DNA of 64,000 nt from Heterodera schachtii (GCA_023374025.1 SIJG01000010.1:2083660-2147659); one strand, 5' to 3'; counted from the stretch's first letter, positions 12,785 through 25,677 are shown. Notes: a model not told the origin generated them from the sequence alone. A program made the numbers and translations.

Positions 12785-13530
12785 ATGCTAAAAAGAAAAA
12801 TGCCCACAGAATTAAATGCCGAAATTGTCGCGGCACTTCCCTTTGATGTTCGCTGGGCCATTGTCCGAGTGTCTGCTATATTTGAGTATTTTTTGTCCAA
12901 AAAACAGTCAAAATGGATTAAAATGGCCCGGCAAAGGATTGCTAAACAAAATGTATTAAAATTAATTTATGTTTTTGATATTAATTTTTGCTTTATCTCA
13001 GATGTGTCAATTTCAAAAAGCCCGTGATTATCTGATCTCACTTGCATATGTTTTGGAGTCTCACTATCGAATTTCCTTGCGAAACCGTAAAATAATAATA
13101 TGTTTTTTATTTATTTTAAAATAAGCCATTTAGATTTGGCCAATGCTTTTGATTGCTCAAAAGGAATTGGCTTTCAACCAAATGATTTTATTGCTGATCA
13201 GTTGACCGGTGATCAGTTTCAAGTTCAGTTTGTGGCAATGTTGGCGACCTTCGATTTGGATGTGGAAAGCGCAGTCATTGGTTTGACAAGAAGTAAGCAT
13301 CCAAATTTTATTTGTGAAATTTAAATTTAATTATATGAATTTCAGTCCTTCAAAGTGAGTATGAGGCTTTTTACGCTTTTCTTGGACTTCGTGAGGCGGC
13401 TCACATGTTTTACCCTCAGTTGAACAATCATTGGAATTCCATTTTCGGGCAGCATCAACAGGGCACTTCCGGACAGAATCAGCACCAGGGGCCGCCTCCT
13501 CCTCCGCCATCCGCCGGCGGCACTTTCTGA
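12785..13530 (+). CDS. small protein of unknown family, paralogue 2
   Basis: Four exons (12785-12952, 13002-13086, 13134-13292, 13346-13530) give 198 aa in frame. Introns are 47-53 bp. The protein is unfamiliar. It has a helical first half (VRWAIVRVSAIFEYF), a short hydrophobic second exon, then the conserved EYEAFYAFLGL motif shared with the gene just upstream, and a Gln/Pro-rich tail. An in-frame ATG also exists at 12800. An upstream in-frame extension to 12653 is open but lacks family support. The acceptor chosen for exon 3 (TTTAG at 13133) avoids a stop that the alternative AG at about 13125 would create. Confidence 0.6.
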
Positions 13531-14745
13531 TCAGTAAATAGTGCACTGATCAGTACAATTCGTGTGCATTGCTCTCTGTTTGTCTGTCTGTATCTGCTGA
13601 GTCTATCCTACAAAAAAATATCGCCAATTTGGCATTCTGTCCTTTTCATTTACAGTATATATTTTGCTTAATTTGTTTTGCTTTTTTATCGTATCTCTGT
13701 TTGACTGTGTCTGGGCTTGTGTTTTGCTGATCCGACAAAAAACATCGTCAAATTGGCATTCCATCTTTCTCATTCTCAATTTGCTTAATTTGTTTTGCTT
13801 TTTATCGTATGCTTTTGAATAAAATGGACACTTATTGCTGCTGTCTTTGGCCACTTTTTGTCCAATTTTTATGCCCTCAAAATAATGGTCAATATTTAGT
13901 CCTCCCAGCATGAAAACATAACCCAATAAATCACTTGTGATAAATAAAGCATGTTTTATGGAAATGTTCAGAGTTCAAAATTTGCTGAACCAAGAGAATG
14001 AAAAACCAAAAATGAAACTTCGAAACAGGGCCAATACCCAAAAACCAATAAATTTAAAACAGGGCCAAGACCCATTAAAAATGCACGCGAAACAAAAGAA
14101 AAACCCGGGAAATTTCTTGAGTCGAAAACCAAGATCGAAAATTGAGACATCGAGCCAATCAAAACCCAAAAATGCGGATAAATTTCTCGAATTACCATTA
14201 AAAGGCCTGAAAAATTTGCTCGGCTTTTAAGTCGAAACCCACCATTCCCTAAAAAACGGGAATTTCTCGAGTCGAGAACCCAGACTGTGAAAACTCTTGC
14301 CCAGGCCAATGATCAGAAAAAAACAATCAATGAATCATAGTGACAATGATTAAAATTTTTTGCTTGGAAAAATTGGTTGGCCGAATTATATTTAATTTAA
14401 TCCGAAAGCAGCTGATCAAAATCGATCAATGAAAGGTTGATCATTTTGGTCGCAAAGGCAAGTGGTTAAAGCCTTTGATCAGAAAAGTTGGAGTTGATCA
14501 TAGCCAATCAGTTACTGATTGACTTTTTGGATAAGAACACTTTTGAACAAATAAAAAGAAATGTCATTAATTGATCATTTTAATCAAAACAATTGTATTG
14601 ATCATTTTGGTCATTCACCACTCATCAGGAAGGAATAATACGCTTCTCCGATAATAAATTTCGAACTAATAAAAAATTGTAGAATTAAAAAAAAAATCGG
14701 AGTTTGGTCGATGCAAATCCCGACAAAGCCATTGAGATTTTGCAG

Positions 14746-17311
14746 ATAGGACAGCTGATGATTGAACATGGCACGCACACTTTGCTGGACAAAGACTGGA
14801 AATACGTGGCTGGATGTTATTGGCAAAACATTCGGCGGAAGGTGTTTTATAAAAATTTAATAAACAATATCTGGTATACGGTATGCCGTGAGGAGTCAAT
14901 TCGGCGCTTGGCCAAACTGCGTGCCGGTGCCGCCAAGCAGCCGCGCCCTGCCCAGCAGATGGAGCTGGACGATGCGGTCAGCGACATCATCGGTCGGCGT
15001 GGCCCTAACACTGTACGACGGACTCTTTTTTAAATTTGAAATTAGATTTTTGCGCTAAAATTTTGTGCCAAATTTAATGAATGTTTCCCGCACAGTTGAA
15101 GACGGTGCTGCGCAGCTACAACAAATGGCACGAGGATGAAGATGAACAACAGCAGCACAACCAACATGTACAGCTCCAACAAGCCAAGAGCTATCGTATG
15201 ATTATTGGCAGTTTTTACGAAACGACCTAGCACCAAATTTATTGACAGATTTTGTCCAAAAAAATGACCAACTTTTGCAATTTTGAGCAAATTTTTTTAA
15301 GAAAATAAAGAATTTTAGGAAAGGCACCACCTGGAAAGGATTTTTCCTCGAATTTTCCGCGAATTTTTTTTTTGTTGGAAAGTTATGAGTTAGATCTTTG
15401 AAGGGTATCAAACAAAGAACATCTAAAATTACTGCAAAAAAAGACTATCTTTTAAAATTTTAAATTTTCTTGTACGGCCTTGGCCAATTCCATTTTCAGT
15501 TGGTTGCCATGAGAGCACGGAACTGTTGCTGGCGTCCAACCAGGCCACGCTTGCCCAACTCGTGCAAAATGCCACTTCCTCCGCAGCGGCGGCTGGTGCC
15601 CTCGTCGCCTTCCCTTCTTCATCGCCTTCGTCCTCCTCACTGTCCGCTTCCTCAACGCCGGCCAAACTGCTGATGCTGGACAAATATCATCATCAGACGC
15701 CGCCGCCCCACCACTTGCCAATCTTGGTGAGTGAGCATTGATTGGCCAACCATGGGACTCTTGGTAGGGCACCAGGGATGTACGGAATCACGGCTTTCGA
15801 TCTCCGAAAATATTTGGGACCTCGGAATGCCATCCCTGATAGGCATTAACCATAATTTGCCACTCTTGGTGAGTGAGCACTGATTGGCTAACCATGGGTT
15901 GGGAACTTGATTGGTACCAGGCATGAACGGAACTCCGACTTTCGAATTGGTCGGCCGGCTCATTTTATTTACCAGTCTTGATGGGGACTGGTCGGCGTTA
16001 TTGAGGGCTAATCGCCCCCTTCCTTTACCAACTAATCTTTGTAAGGGCTGATCGATCCCACCTTTTCCAGTCTTGGTAAGGGCTGATCAATTCTACAATT
16101 TGCTGTTCTTGTTAAGGACATCAATCATACAATTTGCTATGCTATAAATTCTTGATAAGTATTGGTCGGCCTCTCTCTTTACCATGCTTGGCACAGAATA
16201 TCTTGCTTAGACCAATTGATCCCCATCCTGTTGTTTGATACTACGAGTTCAAATTATTTTCGGGCGCCCATATTTCAGCATCATCATCAACATCATCAGC
16301 TGCAGCACAGGCAACAAAGTCCTGCTAGTTCGGTAGTGCCACCATTGTCGCTGCCATTGTTCCCCGCTGCTGCTGTCGGCAGTGGCCACCGTTTGGCATC
16401 GTTTTCGGCACCTTCCGTCTTAGTGGGTGTTGGCATGGCACACAGCAAACAACAACAGCAGCCAAGTACGACAACAAGCAGTACAACAACGGCACATATT
16501 GTCCACACTTATGGGGGAAGCGGCGGATCAGCTTCAACTTCATCAACAGCGGCAAACGATGGCGGCGGCAATTCGTCGGCACTTCTTGGTGATCACTGAT
16601 CTGATGGACTAATCTCCTAACAGACCGGAAACATGATCAGAAACTACAAAAGCCTTTTCGGCCTCCCTTATTTTCTGGAAAATATGTTGTCCTGCTAGAA
16701 TTTTAACTCAAAGCAAATAATCCCCGATCAACTTCTTTCATTGAAATGTTCGAATTTTGGTTAGGCAACCCTGAGAAAAAATTGCCAAAAACCCTAAGAT
16801 AATTTTGGGATTAATTTTGGAGAAACACCAATATATTACACATAAAATTAAAATTTTGCATATTGAAGCCTAAAAAACGAGTTTTTACAACCATATATAT
16901 GTACCATGAAAATTTGTATAATTTTTTTTTTTGCCTTATTTAGGCAAATTGGTGACGCGCACCCATTCACTTCTGTTGAACGGCACTTTTGACGGGATGG
17001 CCAACGAATTTGAGCGCCAAATCAAGCAGTTGATCACCGGCTACAAGGCGTGGATGTTTGATCAGCTGTTCCAGCAGCAGGATTATAACGAGGAGGACGA
17101 GGGCGGCACTGATCAAACGGTGGTGGCATTTTCGACGGGGAACAACAATGGCACTGCCACCGACGGCACCGGGATGGCGAGCAGTAGCAGCAACATAACG
17201 ACGGCACTAGCGGCGGGTGCAATTAGGACAACTAATTTGAGGGCTAATAGGCCATCGTCATCATTAGCAGCTGGTGCCAATGCCAAACGGGCCCGAATGA
17301 TGTTCCAGTGA
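14746..17311 (+). pseudogene. copy C: damaged Myb/SANT-like gene
   Basis: Recognisable exons: 14746-14841, 14893-15012, 15096-15180 (cut short), 15500-15726, 16279-16588, 16944-17311. Compared with copy A, the segment holding exon 1 is missing (sequence jumps from the A-equivalent of about 2115 to about 2390). Exon 4 stops at 15180, where it runs straight into the right arm of the palindrome, removing about 0.8 kb including the exon 4 donor. Two exons carry one extra codon each (RRK at the end of exon 2, QQ in exon 3). Exons 5-7 remain open. I infer a non-functional gene, although truncated transcripts are possible. Confidence 0.78.
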
Positions 17312-17558
17312 TTATTTTGAATTGGAGCCTATTTAATATGTATTGAATAATTGTTTTAAAATACATATGTTTTGATTTACCATAAAAAAGTGCAAATTAA
17401 AATACCAATTCGAGTTATTAAACTGAGTGTTGGACTTTGTTGAACTCAAAAATGATTGAGTTTTACAGTAAAACCCATTCACAAAACCTACGAAATTTAT
17501 TTGAATAATATTTAAATTTCAAAATAATAAAAAAAAATATAAGTTTCATGGATCAAAC

Positions 17559-17960
17559 CAGGGATGGGCTTTCGCGTTTCGCTTTCACATATTTCGCTTT
17601 TTTTGCACTTTCGCGTTTCGCATTTTGGCGCGAAACGTGACTTTACACCCCTAAGAATTGGATTAAATTCCCCTAAAATTTTGAAGCTAATTTTCAGTGA
17701 AAACTTGTTTATAAATGATCAAAACTTCCAATTTTTTCACCGGCGGCGCCTATCGGCACCGCCGCGTCCCAAAACTTTTTTCCTTAGAAAAATGTTACAA
17801 AAATCGCAAAATGATCATTTTTAGTGAAAATCTGTCAACAAATTTTAAAAAATTTTCCCGGCGCCGACTGCACCCTCTTCCCAAAAAGTATTTTGGAAAA
17901 AGCGCGCCTCAAAAATGTTTTTTAAAATTTGGAGTAAAATTTTCAAAAATGAATGTTGCT
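17559..17960. mobile_element. truncated copy of the 9838-10366 hAT MITE
   Basis: The left flank (GATCAAAC at 17551-17558) and the first roughly 400 bp match the element beside copy B. The right end and second duplication are absent; sequence passes into the block shared with 6540. A short region near 17850-17880 differs from the copy B version (contains CGGCGCCGACTGCACC). Confidence 0.75.
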
Positions 17961-20309
17961 TTATGAATTTTTGTTTTTTTAAATATGTCGGAAAGAATTA
18001 AATTTACCATAAAAATGCAAATTTAAAATATCGAAAAGGGCCAATTTGATAAATATTCAATACTTACTTTAACACTAAGTATTTTTAAAGAACCTAAATA
18101 ATTTTCGATTTTTAAAATTTTATGCAAATTTTGTATAAATGGTTATAAAATCTGCCAGATGCAATATATTAGCATAATTTTTTATAAAAATCCTTCCACC
18201 CAATTCAATTTTTCAAACTTCAAAAAAAAAGATACTTATAGGGGGCTGTAATTTCCGTTTTATTACCTTTTTCTTATAAAAAATTCACATTCACGCATTG
18301 CATATTTTTTTGATTTTTTTAAATATTTTAATTCATATTCTAAATTTTTTTTGTTTAAAAAATCATTTTAAATATTTTTAATATCATTCGAAGTTTTTAA
18401 ATGTTTAGCGTAAAAACAAGAAAATCAATGTTGTTGTTTTTTTGCTCACTTATTTTGGAATTAATAATATTTTTTAAATTTCATGATAATTGAAAATCTT
18501 GTATCAATGTTTTTAGTCAAATTTAAATGTGTTCAACTTTGTACCAAGATGGAAAATGAAAAAGTGACAGCACTCAATTTGTCCAAACAAAATGTGCCCC
18601 CAGGGCATGGAATTATTATTTTTTTTGATTTGGCATAATCTTACATAAAAGTAACAATATTTTACATTCTTCGCATCGTTCGGATATCCCAGATTTTCTG
18701 TATTAGTTTGTAAAATTTTTAAATAATAATCAAATTCATCTTAAGTTATGGCAGAAATAATATTATTTCATACAACTTTTTCGAAAATTGACCCAATTTT
18801 CGGAAACCGGAATTCCGATCCAAAAGGTTTTTGGATTTGAAAATCGTAATTCCGATCCAAAAAATGTTACAAAACGGAATCAGTGCCATCTATATTTTAC
18901 ATTATTGGTTTCACCAGTTTATAAGGGCAAAAAGCCCAAAAAATGCTATTATATAACAAAAAAAAAGATTAAATGAAAAATATTTTGTTAAAATTATTTG
19001 TTTAAATAAAATTTTTGCTTAATAAAATTAAACTTCAAAAAATAACCAAGGCCATTTCGGCGCCGACTTTTCGGCGCCAAGTTAAAAATAAAAATCTCCA
19101 GGAATTTTCATTTTTTACATTATTAATTTTTAATAAATGATCAAGTTAATTTAATGAATTAGTCCCACATATGGCATACATATTGCGTATTTTCTGATAA
19201 TCGGATAAAAACGAATTTCGGAACACCCAAAAAAAGGTTTACCTCAATTTTAAGTCTAATTGTCGAAATTGAATCGTAACATTTACATTTTTCAACATTC
19301 CTTTTGGATTTTTAGTGTCAGCAAATGATATCCAATCGAGAAAGGCATTCCCGACCTACCGTATTCCCGGAAAGACGGCCACCCTCCCCTAAAATAAAGC
19401 CCAGGGGGCTCTTTTTTAGGAAATACGATAATATGCCTTGCTCCCGAAACCTATTGTCAGGCTACTACCATTTGGCGATGGCACGGCGCCGTATACCGGT
19501 ATGTTTGTTGCTCGTGCCGGATTCCCTGGGTTTTAGCGGGGGATGTGCTGGTGCTTTTTATGTCATTTCATGATGGCACCCCTTCTCTTGAGAATCTCGC
19601 ATACATTTCAGACGAGCGAGTAATAAAAATTAACTATACGAAAAAAAAATGACGCGCTCGCTGATTAATGATTCATGCAATATTAATTAGCTGCCCTGCC
19701 CACTAATTGATCAATTAGGGTCGCTAATTTGTTTTGTTGCGCATTCATTCGTTTCGTTTCTTTGCGCCCGCCCCCTTTTGGCCGTATAAATTTGTCGCGC
19801 ATGTGCTCAACATTCATTCATTCATTATCGCACCACACGTTCATTCTCTATTCCCATCTATTCATCATTTCTCTTCCCATCTTTAATTACCTTTAATTAC
19901 CCGCCCTCCTCTGCCGATTTTTCTGATGGGCCGTTTCAAAAATATGGCCCGACCAAATCTTTTCATTATTACACTAAAAATATTTTGAAAATTTAACAAT
20001 GAAAAAGAAGTGAATTTTGTTTTAGGGTTCACCATGGGAAATTTAATGTCGTGGGTACGGGAATGGTAACTCAGATTTTGGGGTAGGGGATACGCGAAAA
20101 GCTGAAAGAAGACAGGGCTTGGGATATTTGGAAAAGCCGGGTTTCAAGGCAAGGGATATTTTGAAGGATTTTGAGGCTTGGGATATTTGGGAAAGCGTTT
20201 TTGGGGCGGAAAACATTCAAAAACGGGCGAGTTTCGAGAATCGGGATCCCTAACATTTGTTCACTTTTAGCTCTATAACACATATTTTCATAAACTTTCA
20301 TCATTGAAA
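17961..20309. other. duplication tail and intergenic sequence
   Basis: 17966-18000 and 18746-19377 repeat 6540-7195. 18000-18740 is AT-rich with no exon. After 19377 the sequence is unrelated to copy B. No gene is seen until the lipid-binding protein gene at 20310. Confidence 0.55.
19785..19790 (+). promoter_or_regulatory. possible TATA box
   Basis: TATAAA lies in a GC-richer spot (GCCCGCCCCC upstream, TTTGTCGCGC downstream). It is 520 bp before the lipid-binding protein ATG, far for a simple promoter, so a 5' UTR intron or trans-splicing would be needed. Assignment is tentative. Confidence 0.3.
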
Positions 20310-22132
20310 ATGGGCGAGAAATTTGTTGGCAAATGGAATTTGGAGTCGTCCGAAAACTTTGACGACTTCCTTAAAGAGGTGAGCGTGTACTTGAGCGCGG
20401 GCGGGGCAAGGATGGTCCAGGATTATGACTTGGTTGGGAGCGGATATATTCCTTCATCCACGGCATTTACCCCGCTTACGTACCATTTGCCAGTCAGGTG
20501 ATGTGACGAGAGAAAATTTCCCGGCTCTCGAACGAACACGCGCCCCCCCCCCCACCATCAAAAAAACCCCTAGGTTTTTCTCGAACCAAGACCGAGACTC
20601 TTGAGCATGGGCACCATCATTTTGGGCCAACGTCCCGCAGTCCGCGGAGGACTTTCCCTACTTGTGGCCAAATCGGGCTTAGTCCATGATCAAAGGGCTA
20701 ATTTTGCACTTTTTTGAAATTTTCTGAAGAGCGGCTCTGAGCTTATAACCATCGTCCATGATTAGAGGGCCAAATTGCCAAAAAAAAAATTGCCATACAT
20801 TTCCCGGCATTTTTTCTTTGTCTGTCCACAGATTGGTGTCAGTTATTTGACGCGAAAGGCGGGCGCATGCATCAAGCCGGTGCTCGAGTTTGAAGTGAAT
20901 GGGAACAAGTGGAAGATGACGTCCACTTCCACATTCATCACCATCTCATGGGAGTTCGAGTTGGGCCAGGAGAAGGAGGTGAAGACGGCCGACGGACGCG
21001 TTGTGAAGGTGAGGGAGAGAGAGGGAGGGAGGCACAACGGCACAACACAACGCCAAGCAAACGGAGATGGGCAAATTGGGCACCAGGGATATGTCCGAAT
21101 GCCGATTCCTGATTGTCGGTAGCGCGGGATTTTGCGGATCCTCTGTCCGTGATCTCGCATTTTTGGCGGGATTAATCCCGCGGGATCTCATTCCGCTAAA
21201 ATTTTGAGTTCAAATCCCACAGCGGGGCTCGCAAATTGAATTTCCGGGCTCTAGGACAAATTGGCGGAGCAGCATGAAACGTTCGCCGGAGGACTTAAAT
21301 TTGACCATAACTTTTCATTCATTCTCAACTAAATTAAATATTCTTGGTATGGTTCGAAAGCGCTTGGACAATGCTATTAAATTGCAAAATTCTTTTATAT
21401 ACAAAAAAATTAGGGCCAAAAATTTAATTTTTGCGTTTTTCTGACCCGAATTTTGGAATTTTAATGTAATTTTAGAAATTTTATAGAATAATAGTAATTA
21501 TTTTCGGGCTTTTTCGTCACTAATTTGGCAAAATTGGCTGACATCTAATTTTTGTGCTTTTCAGACAACCTTCACCTTTGTGGACGGCAAACTCATTGAG
21601 AACCAAAAGAAGACCAAGGTGATTTTTTAATTTCCCTTTCGCGCACATCAATTAAATATTGAAATGCAATTTTTGCCCTCTCTCTAAAAAAAATTTGTAA
21701 ACGCAAAACCCTGGGGACATTTATGACCCCAAATTTGTTTTGTTCAAAAACCAACGACCATTTTTTAAAAAAACTTCCTTCCCCCATTAAAAAAATTTAA
21801 TTTGTACCTGTCGCCCACATCAATTAAATTTTGAAATGCAATTTCGTCCCTCTCAAAAAATGAAAATGGACAAATTTATTTTTTGATAAATAAAATTTCA
21901 ACGTTAATTTTTTGACTAATTGTTTTTCAGGCTGAAGAGAAGGACAGTTACTATGAGCGTTATGTGGACGCGGATGGAAAGCTCATGATCGTACGATGAA
22001 ATATTTTTAAATTTTTTAATTGGATTTTTTGACCCCACTAATTACCCCCCCCCCCCCCCTCAAATTATTACAATTTTAAAGACCATGGACTGCGACGGAG
22101 TGAAGGCCAAACGAGTGTACATCAAGGCATGA
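20310..22132 (+). CDS. fatty-acid/lipid-binding protein (FABP family), copy 1
   Basis: Five exons: 20310-20378, 20832-21008, 21565-21618, 21931-21990, 22082-22132; 136 aa. It carries the FABP signature at the N-terminus (GKWNLESSENFDDFLKE), the beta-barrel order KPVLEFEV, KTADGR, and the carboxylate-binding R-x-Y near the C-terminus (KRVY). There is no signal peptide, so it should be cytosolic. Family role: binds and moves fatty acids and similar hydrophobic ligands. Exon sizes and phases match the second copy at 26543-27224. Introns here are long (450 and 556 bp for the first two) and carry repeats, including a GGGCTCTAGG-ended element at about 21115-21255. Start is the ATG that aligns with copy 2. 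Confidence 0.93.
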
Positions 22133-22208
22133 TTACGAACTAATTGATGAGGAAGAATGGATGAAAGAGGGATGGAGAGGGACAACACGCCAAACAAATT
22201 GCGCCAAA

Positions 22209-22214
22209 AATAAA
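22209..22214 (+). terminator. polyadenylation signal AATAAA
   Basis: AATAAA 77 bp after the stop codon of lipid-binding protein copy 1, in an AT-rich tail. Confidence 0.5.
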
Positions 22215-22397
22215 TTTAAATAAATAATTTGTTGTTTGTTTTTGAGACCAAATTTGATAGATCAAAGAATGTCTAGATTTCAAGTTGGATTATTTTGAAT
22301 TGTTGTAGTTTTTTGAAATGAAAAATAAAGCAATTTAAAAATTATTTTTTTTTTTTAAACAAATAATCATTTTAAAAATTTAATGATTGATTAGTGT

Positions 22398-22917
22398 CGT
22401 GGTGAGCCGAAGTTATAAAAGTATCAATGATTGAAATATTTAAATTTAATTATTATTTTAATTTAATTTGGTAAATAATACATGATAAGTTAGCTTAAAC
22501 TTAGTCAAATTAATTAAACTTGGTATTGGAAGGTAGCTCTACGTATCCTCTACTATATTATAACTCTTAAAAATCTAGCAAAAATTCACAAAAAATTACA
22601 ACCAAAAAATTCCGAAAAATTTTGACTCACTAATTTTGTCCATAACTTTTTTAAAACTCAATAAAAATTTTCTGAAATTTAACAGAATAATAGAGAAATC
22701 TTTCGGTTATTTATATGAATTAAATGAAGTTTGTGAATTTTTGCTAGGTTTTTAAAAGTTATAATATAGTAGAGGATAAGTCATAGCAAGTTTAATTAAT
22801 TTGACTAAGTTTAAGCTAACACTTATGATGTACATATTATTTACCAAATTAAATTAAAATAATAATGAAATTTAAATAGTTCAATCATTGGTACTTTTGT
22901 AACTTCGTCCTAGCACC
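22398..22917. mobile_element. foldback element with about 230-bp arms
   Basis: The left arm starts CGTGGTGAGCCGAAGTTA and the right arm is its inverse ending TCCTAGCACC. Arms share AAGTATCAATGATTGA, TAAACTTAGTCAAATTAA and CCTCTACTATATTATAAC. Flanks ATTAGTGT and ATTAGTAT match at 7 of 8 bases, a possible decayed target duplication. The end sequence is of the same type as 7589-8692. It sits just after the polyadenylation region of lipid-binding protein copy 1. Confidence 0.75.
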
Positions 22918-23017
22918 ATTAGTATTTCCTTGGACCAAAAAATCCAAAAATTTTATAAATAATAATTTCATTTAAATAAAATAAAATAAAACAAAATTTT
23001 AAAACCTAATTTATTTA
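22854..23017. repeat. 164-bp direct repeat, left copy
   Basis: Reads as identical, base for base, to 25859-26022. The copy begins in the right arm of the 22398-22917 palindrome and runs beyond its end. The two copies bracket the LINE, so I read them as an unusually long target-site duplication. Confidence 0.85.
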
Positions 23018-23088
23018 TTTATTCAGAAGAAATAAAAATATCCAACGAAGGGGTGACCACTTACACGTTAGATTTTAGTAAAGTAATA

Positions 23089-24832
23089 TCAAGTCCAAGG
23101 AGCTCTTCCACAGACTAAATTTTTGTTTAACTCAATCCATTTATTTATTCGTTTTTTGAAACTGTCAACAGATGGAGCATCTGTTATATCTTTGTTGAGT
23201 TTAGACCATATTAAGGCCGTTCTGTTGATAAAAGAATTTGAAGTTTTACTGGATTGTGATTTTAACACAACTTTACGTCTAAGATTGTAAGGGATGTGAC
23301 CAGAAAATTGGGGAAATATGTCTTTTTTAAGATGAGTGAGACCATTGATGATTTTGAATGCCTGAACTAAATCAATTGTTTTTCTCCTTTCTTCTAAAGT
23401 TTGAAGTTTGAATAAATCAAGTCTTTGTTCGTAAGGTATATACGGAGGCCTACATTTAAATAAAGCAATTTTTGTAAAATATTTTTGGCATCTTTCCAAT
23501 TTATTTATATCTTTTTTGTATGTCGGATTCCAAATTTCGGGCGCATATTCTAAAAGAGGACGAATGTATGTCTTGAATACTTTGGTCCAAATACGTATAG
23601 AGCGGGTTTTTAAAATTTTGGCAATATTGCGAATCCTTAAATAAGCAGCTTTAATAATTTTAGTATAATGATTTGAAAATCTTAATTTATTATCAATTAA
23701 AATGCCTAAATCATTAATAGATTCAACCTCATTAATAATATTGTTGAATAATTTATATTGTTGTTTTGAATTATTTTTGCCGAGAAATAATATAAATGTT
23801 TTATTTTGGGAGATGTTTAAACCAAATGCATTAGCCCATTTTCCAATATTGTCTAAAGCAACATTTAATTTGCTTCTTTCATCACGAGTTTTGTAAGAAA
23901 CATAAATTTTGACATCATCAGCAAAAAGCTTGATGCTAACTCCCGGAGGGATTACCTGCGGGAGGTCATTAATGTATATTAAAAATAACAGAGGGCCAAG
24001 AACAGAACCCTGTGGAACACCAGACTGAATCGGATATAAATTAGAAAATTTGTTGTTAATTTTAACTCTGTAAAATCTATCCTTTAAAAATTCAGATAAC
24101 CAACTTAGCAGTTTTCCCTTAATGCCAATGTTATGAAGTTTATTTATTAAAATATTAATAGGAAGGGAATCAAAAGCTTTCCGAAAGTCCACATAGATAC
24201 AGTCAATATTTTTCTTACCGTATATGCTGTCGTACCAATCTTCTAATACTGTAATTAGTTGAGTATTAGTAGATCGGTGTTTAACAAAACCGAACTGATG
24301 TTCGGATATTAAATTATTCAGATGAAGGAAGTTATAAATGCTTTTTGCAATTATTTTTTCCATAACTCTACATAGACAGCAAGTAAGAGAAATGGGTCTG
24401 TAATTATGTGGATCATTTCGGTCACCTTTTTTAAAGAGAGGTATAACAATAGAATTTTTCCAAATTTTAGGAATTTTGCCTGTGTCCATTGATATTCTGA
24501 AAAGTTCGGAAATTACAGGAGGAAGAGTAAGGTGGCAATTACGTAAGATTTTAAAGGAAATTTCATCGGGGGATGTGGATTCTCGATTCGGTAAATTTTT
24601 TAAAATTTTAGAAATTTCATCGGCATTAAATTCAATATCAGAAATAGATGGTCCATTGGGATTGGAAGGACAACTGCTAATTTGTGGAACATCTGAATTT
24701 GAAAAGGATTCTTGGAAAATTTTTGCAAAAGTTTCTGCTTTTAAATAATCATCAAAAATAATTTGGTTCTCGTAACTAAGAGAGTGGATTTGTTCAAAAT
24801 TTTTTGTAAATTTATTTATATATTTGTAGATA
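23089..24832 (-). CDS. LINE reverse transcriptase, main open part
   Basis: An open frame from the insertion point near 24832 down to the stop at 23089; the part from the ATG at 24489 is 466 aa. Visible motifs are NYRPISL, GFVKHRST, a SGVPQGSVLGPLLFLIYIND block, the catalytic FADD, and the thumb region ending in a Trp-rich tail. The frame continues upstream of the first ATG, where it encodes the conserved S-P-DEISFKILR segment. Past the inserted element the same frame resumes at about 25687-25858. No internal stop was seen in the RT part, so the copy may be young, but it cannot be autonomous. Confidence 0.9.
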
Positions 24833-24841
24833 GCATTTTTT

Positions 24842-25677
24842 CGGGGCCAGGACGTTTTCGCGTGGCTGTTTTCGGGTGGCCGTTTTCGCGTGGCCGTTTT
24901 CGCGTGGGGTACGTTTTCGCGTGGCCGTTTTCGCGTGGGGTACGTTTTCGCGTGAGTGCCTGTTTAGGACTGAAATTGGTCGGATGTGTGCCGAACATAT
25001 ATTTAGACCTATTTCGAAACCCGGAGCCGAATTCAAATAATTTTTTTGCTTTTATTTACTCAAGCTCCTCATTTTTTATGCATGTTTAACTTTTGTAAAA
25101 ATTCAGATATTTCAATATCAAATTCATTGCCTACCTTCAAGAAAAAAGTAAAAAACATTTTACAAGATTAATTTCAAGTTGGAGATCTGACATCATCATG
25201 TATCCCGGACTATCATTTTCTTCCGAAAGTATAAGCGGCCTTTGTCCCTTCTTTTGGACTTTTTATTACTTGAAAAAATAAATAAATTAATTGACCAAAA
25301 TTAAGTTATTTGGTTAAGTTTTACGTGTTTTGCTCTCTGAAAATCCTTAATAAAAAATATTAAATTGCATTTGGGATAGTGAGTCTACACTAATTAATAT
25401 CAGAAGAGCATTAGACCGTGAAAAAATATTAGACTGTATAATAATTTGTCAGTCTTAATTTAGTTTATAAAATTCACTTAAATATAAATTGAATTAAGCA
25501 CCCGAAGTAAAACGGGAGTGAAAAAAATTTACAGAATATAAAAAAGTAAAAAATTCTCTTATATGCAACCACGCGAAAACGGCCACGCGAAAACGACCCT
25601 CACGCGAAAACGGCCACGCGAAAACAGCCACGCGAAAACGGCCACGCGAAAACGGCCACGCGAAAACGACCCCGACC
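24842..25677. mobile_element. DNA element with CACGCGAAAACGGC repeats and 9-bp TSD, inside the LINE
   Basis: GCATTTTTT lies at 24833-24841 and 25678-25686. Removing the element and one 9-mer restores the reverse transcriptase frame, which shows it is an insertion. Ends contain CGTTTTCGCGTGG on the left and the inverse on the right. Each end has an array of several CGTTTTCGCGTGGC units (about 24851-24955 and 25568-25672). 836 bp, no transposase. A 9-bp duplication suggests a Mutator-like non-autonomous element. A related end sequence occurs at 59866. Confidence 0.85.
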
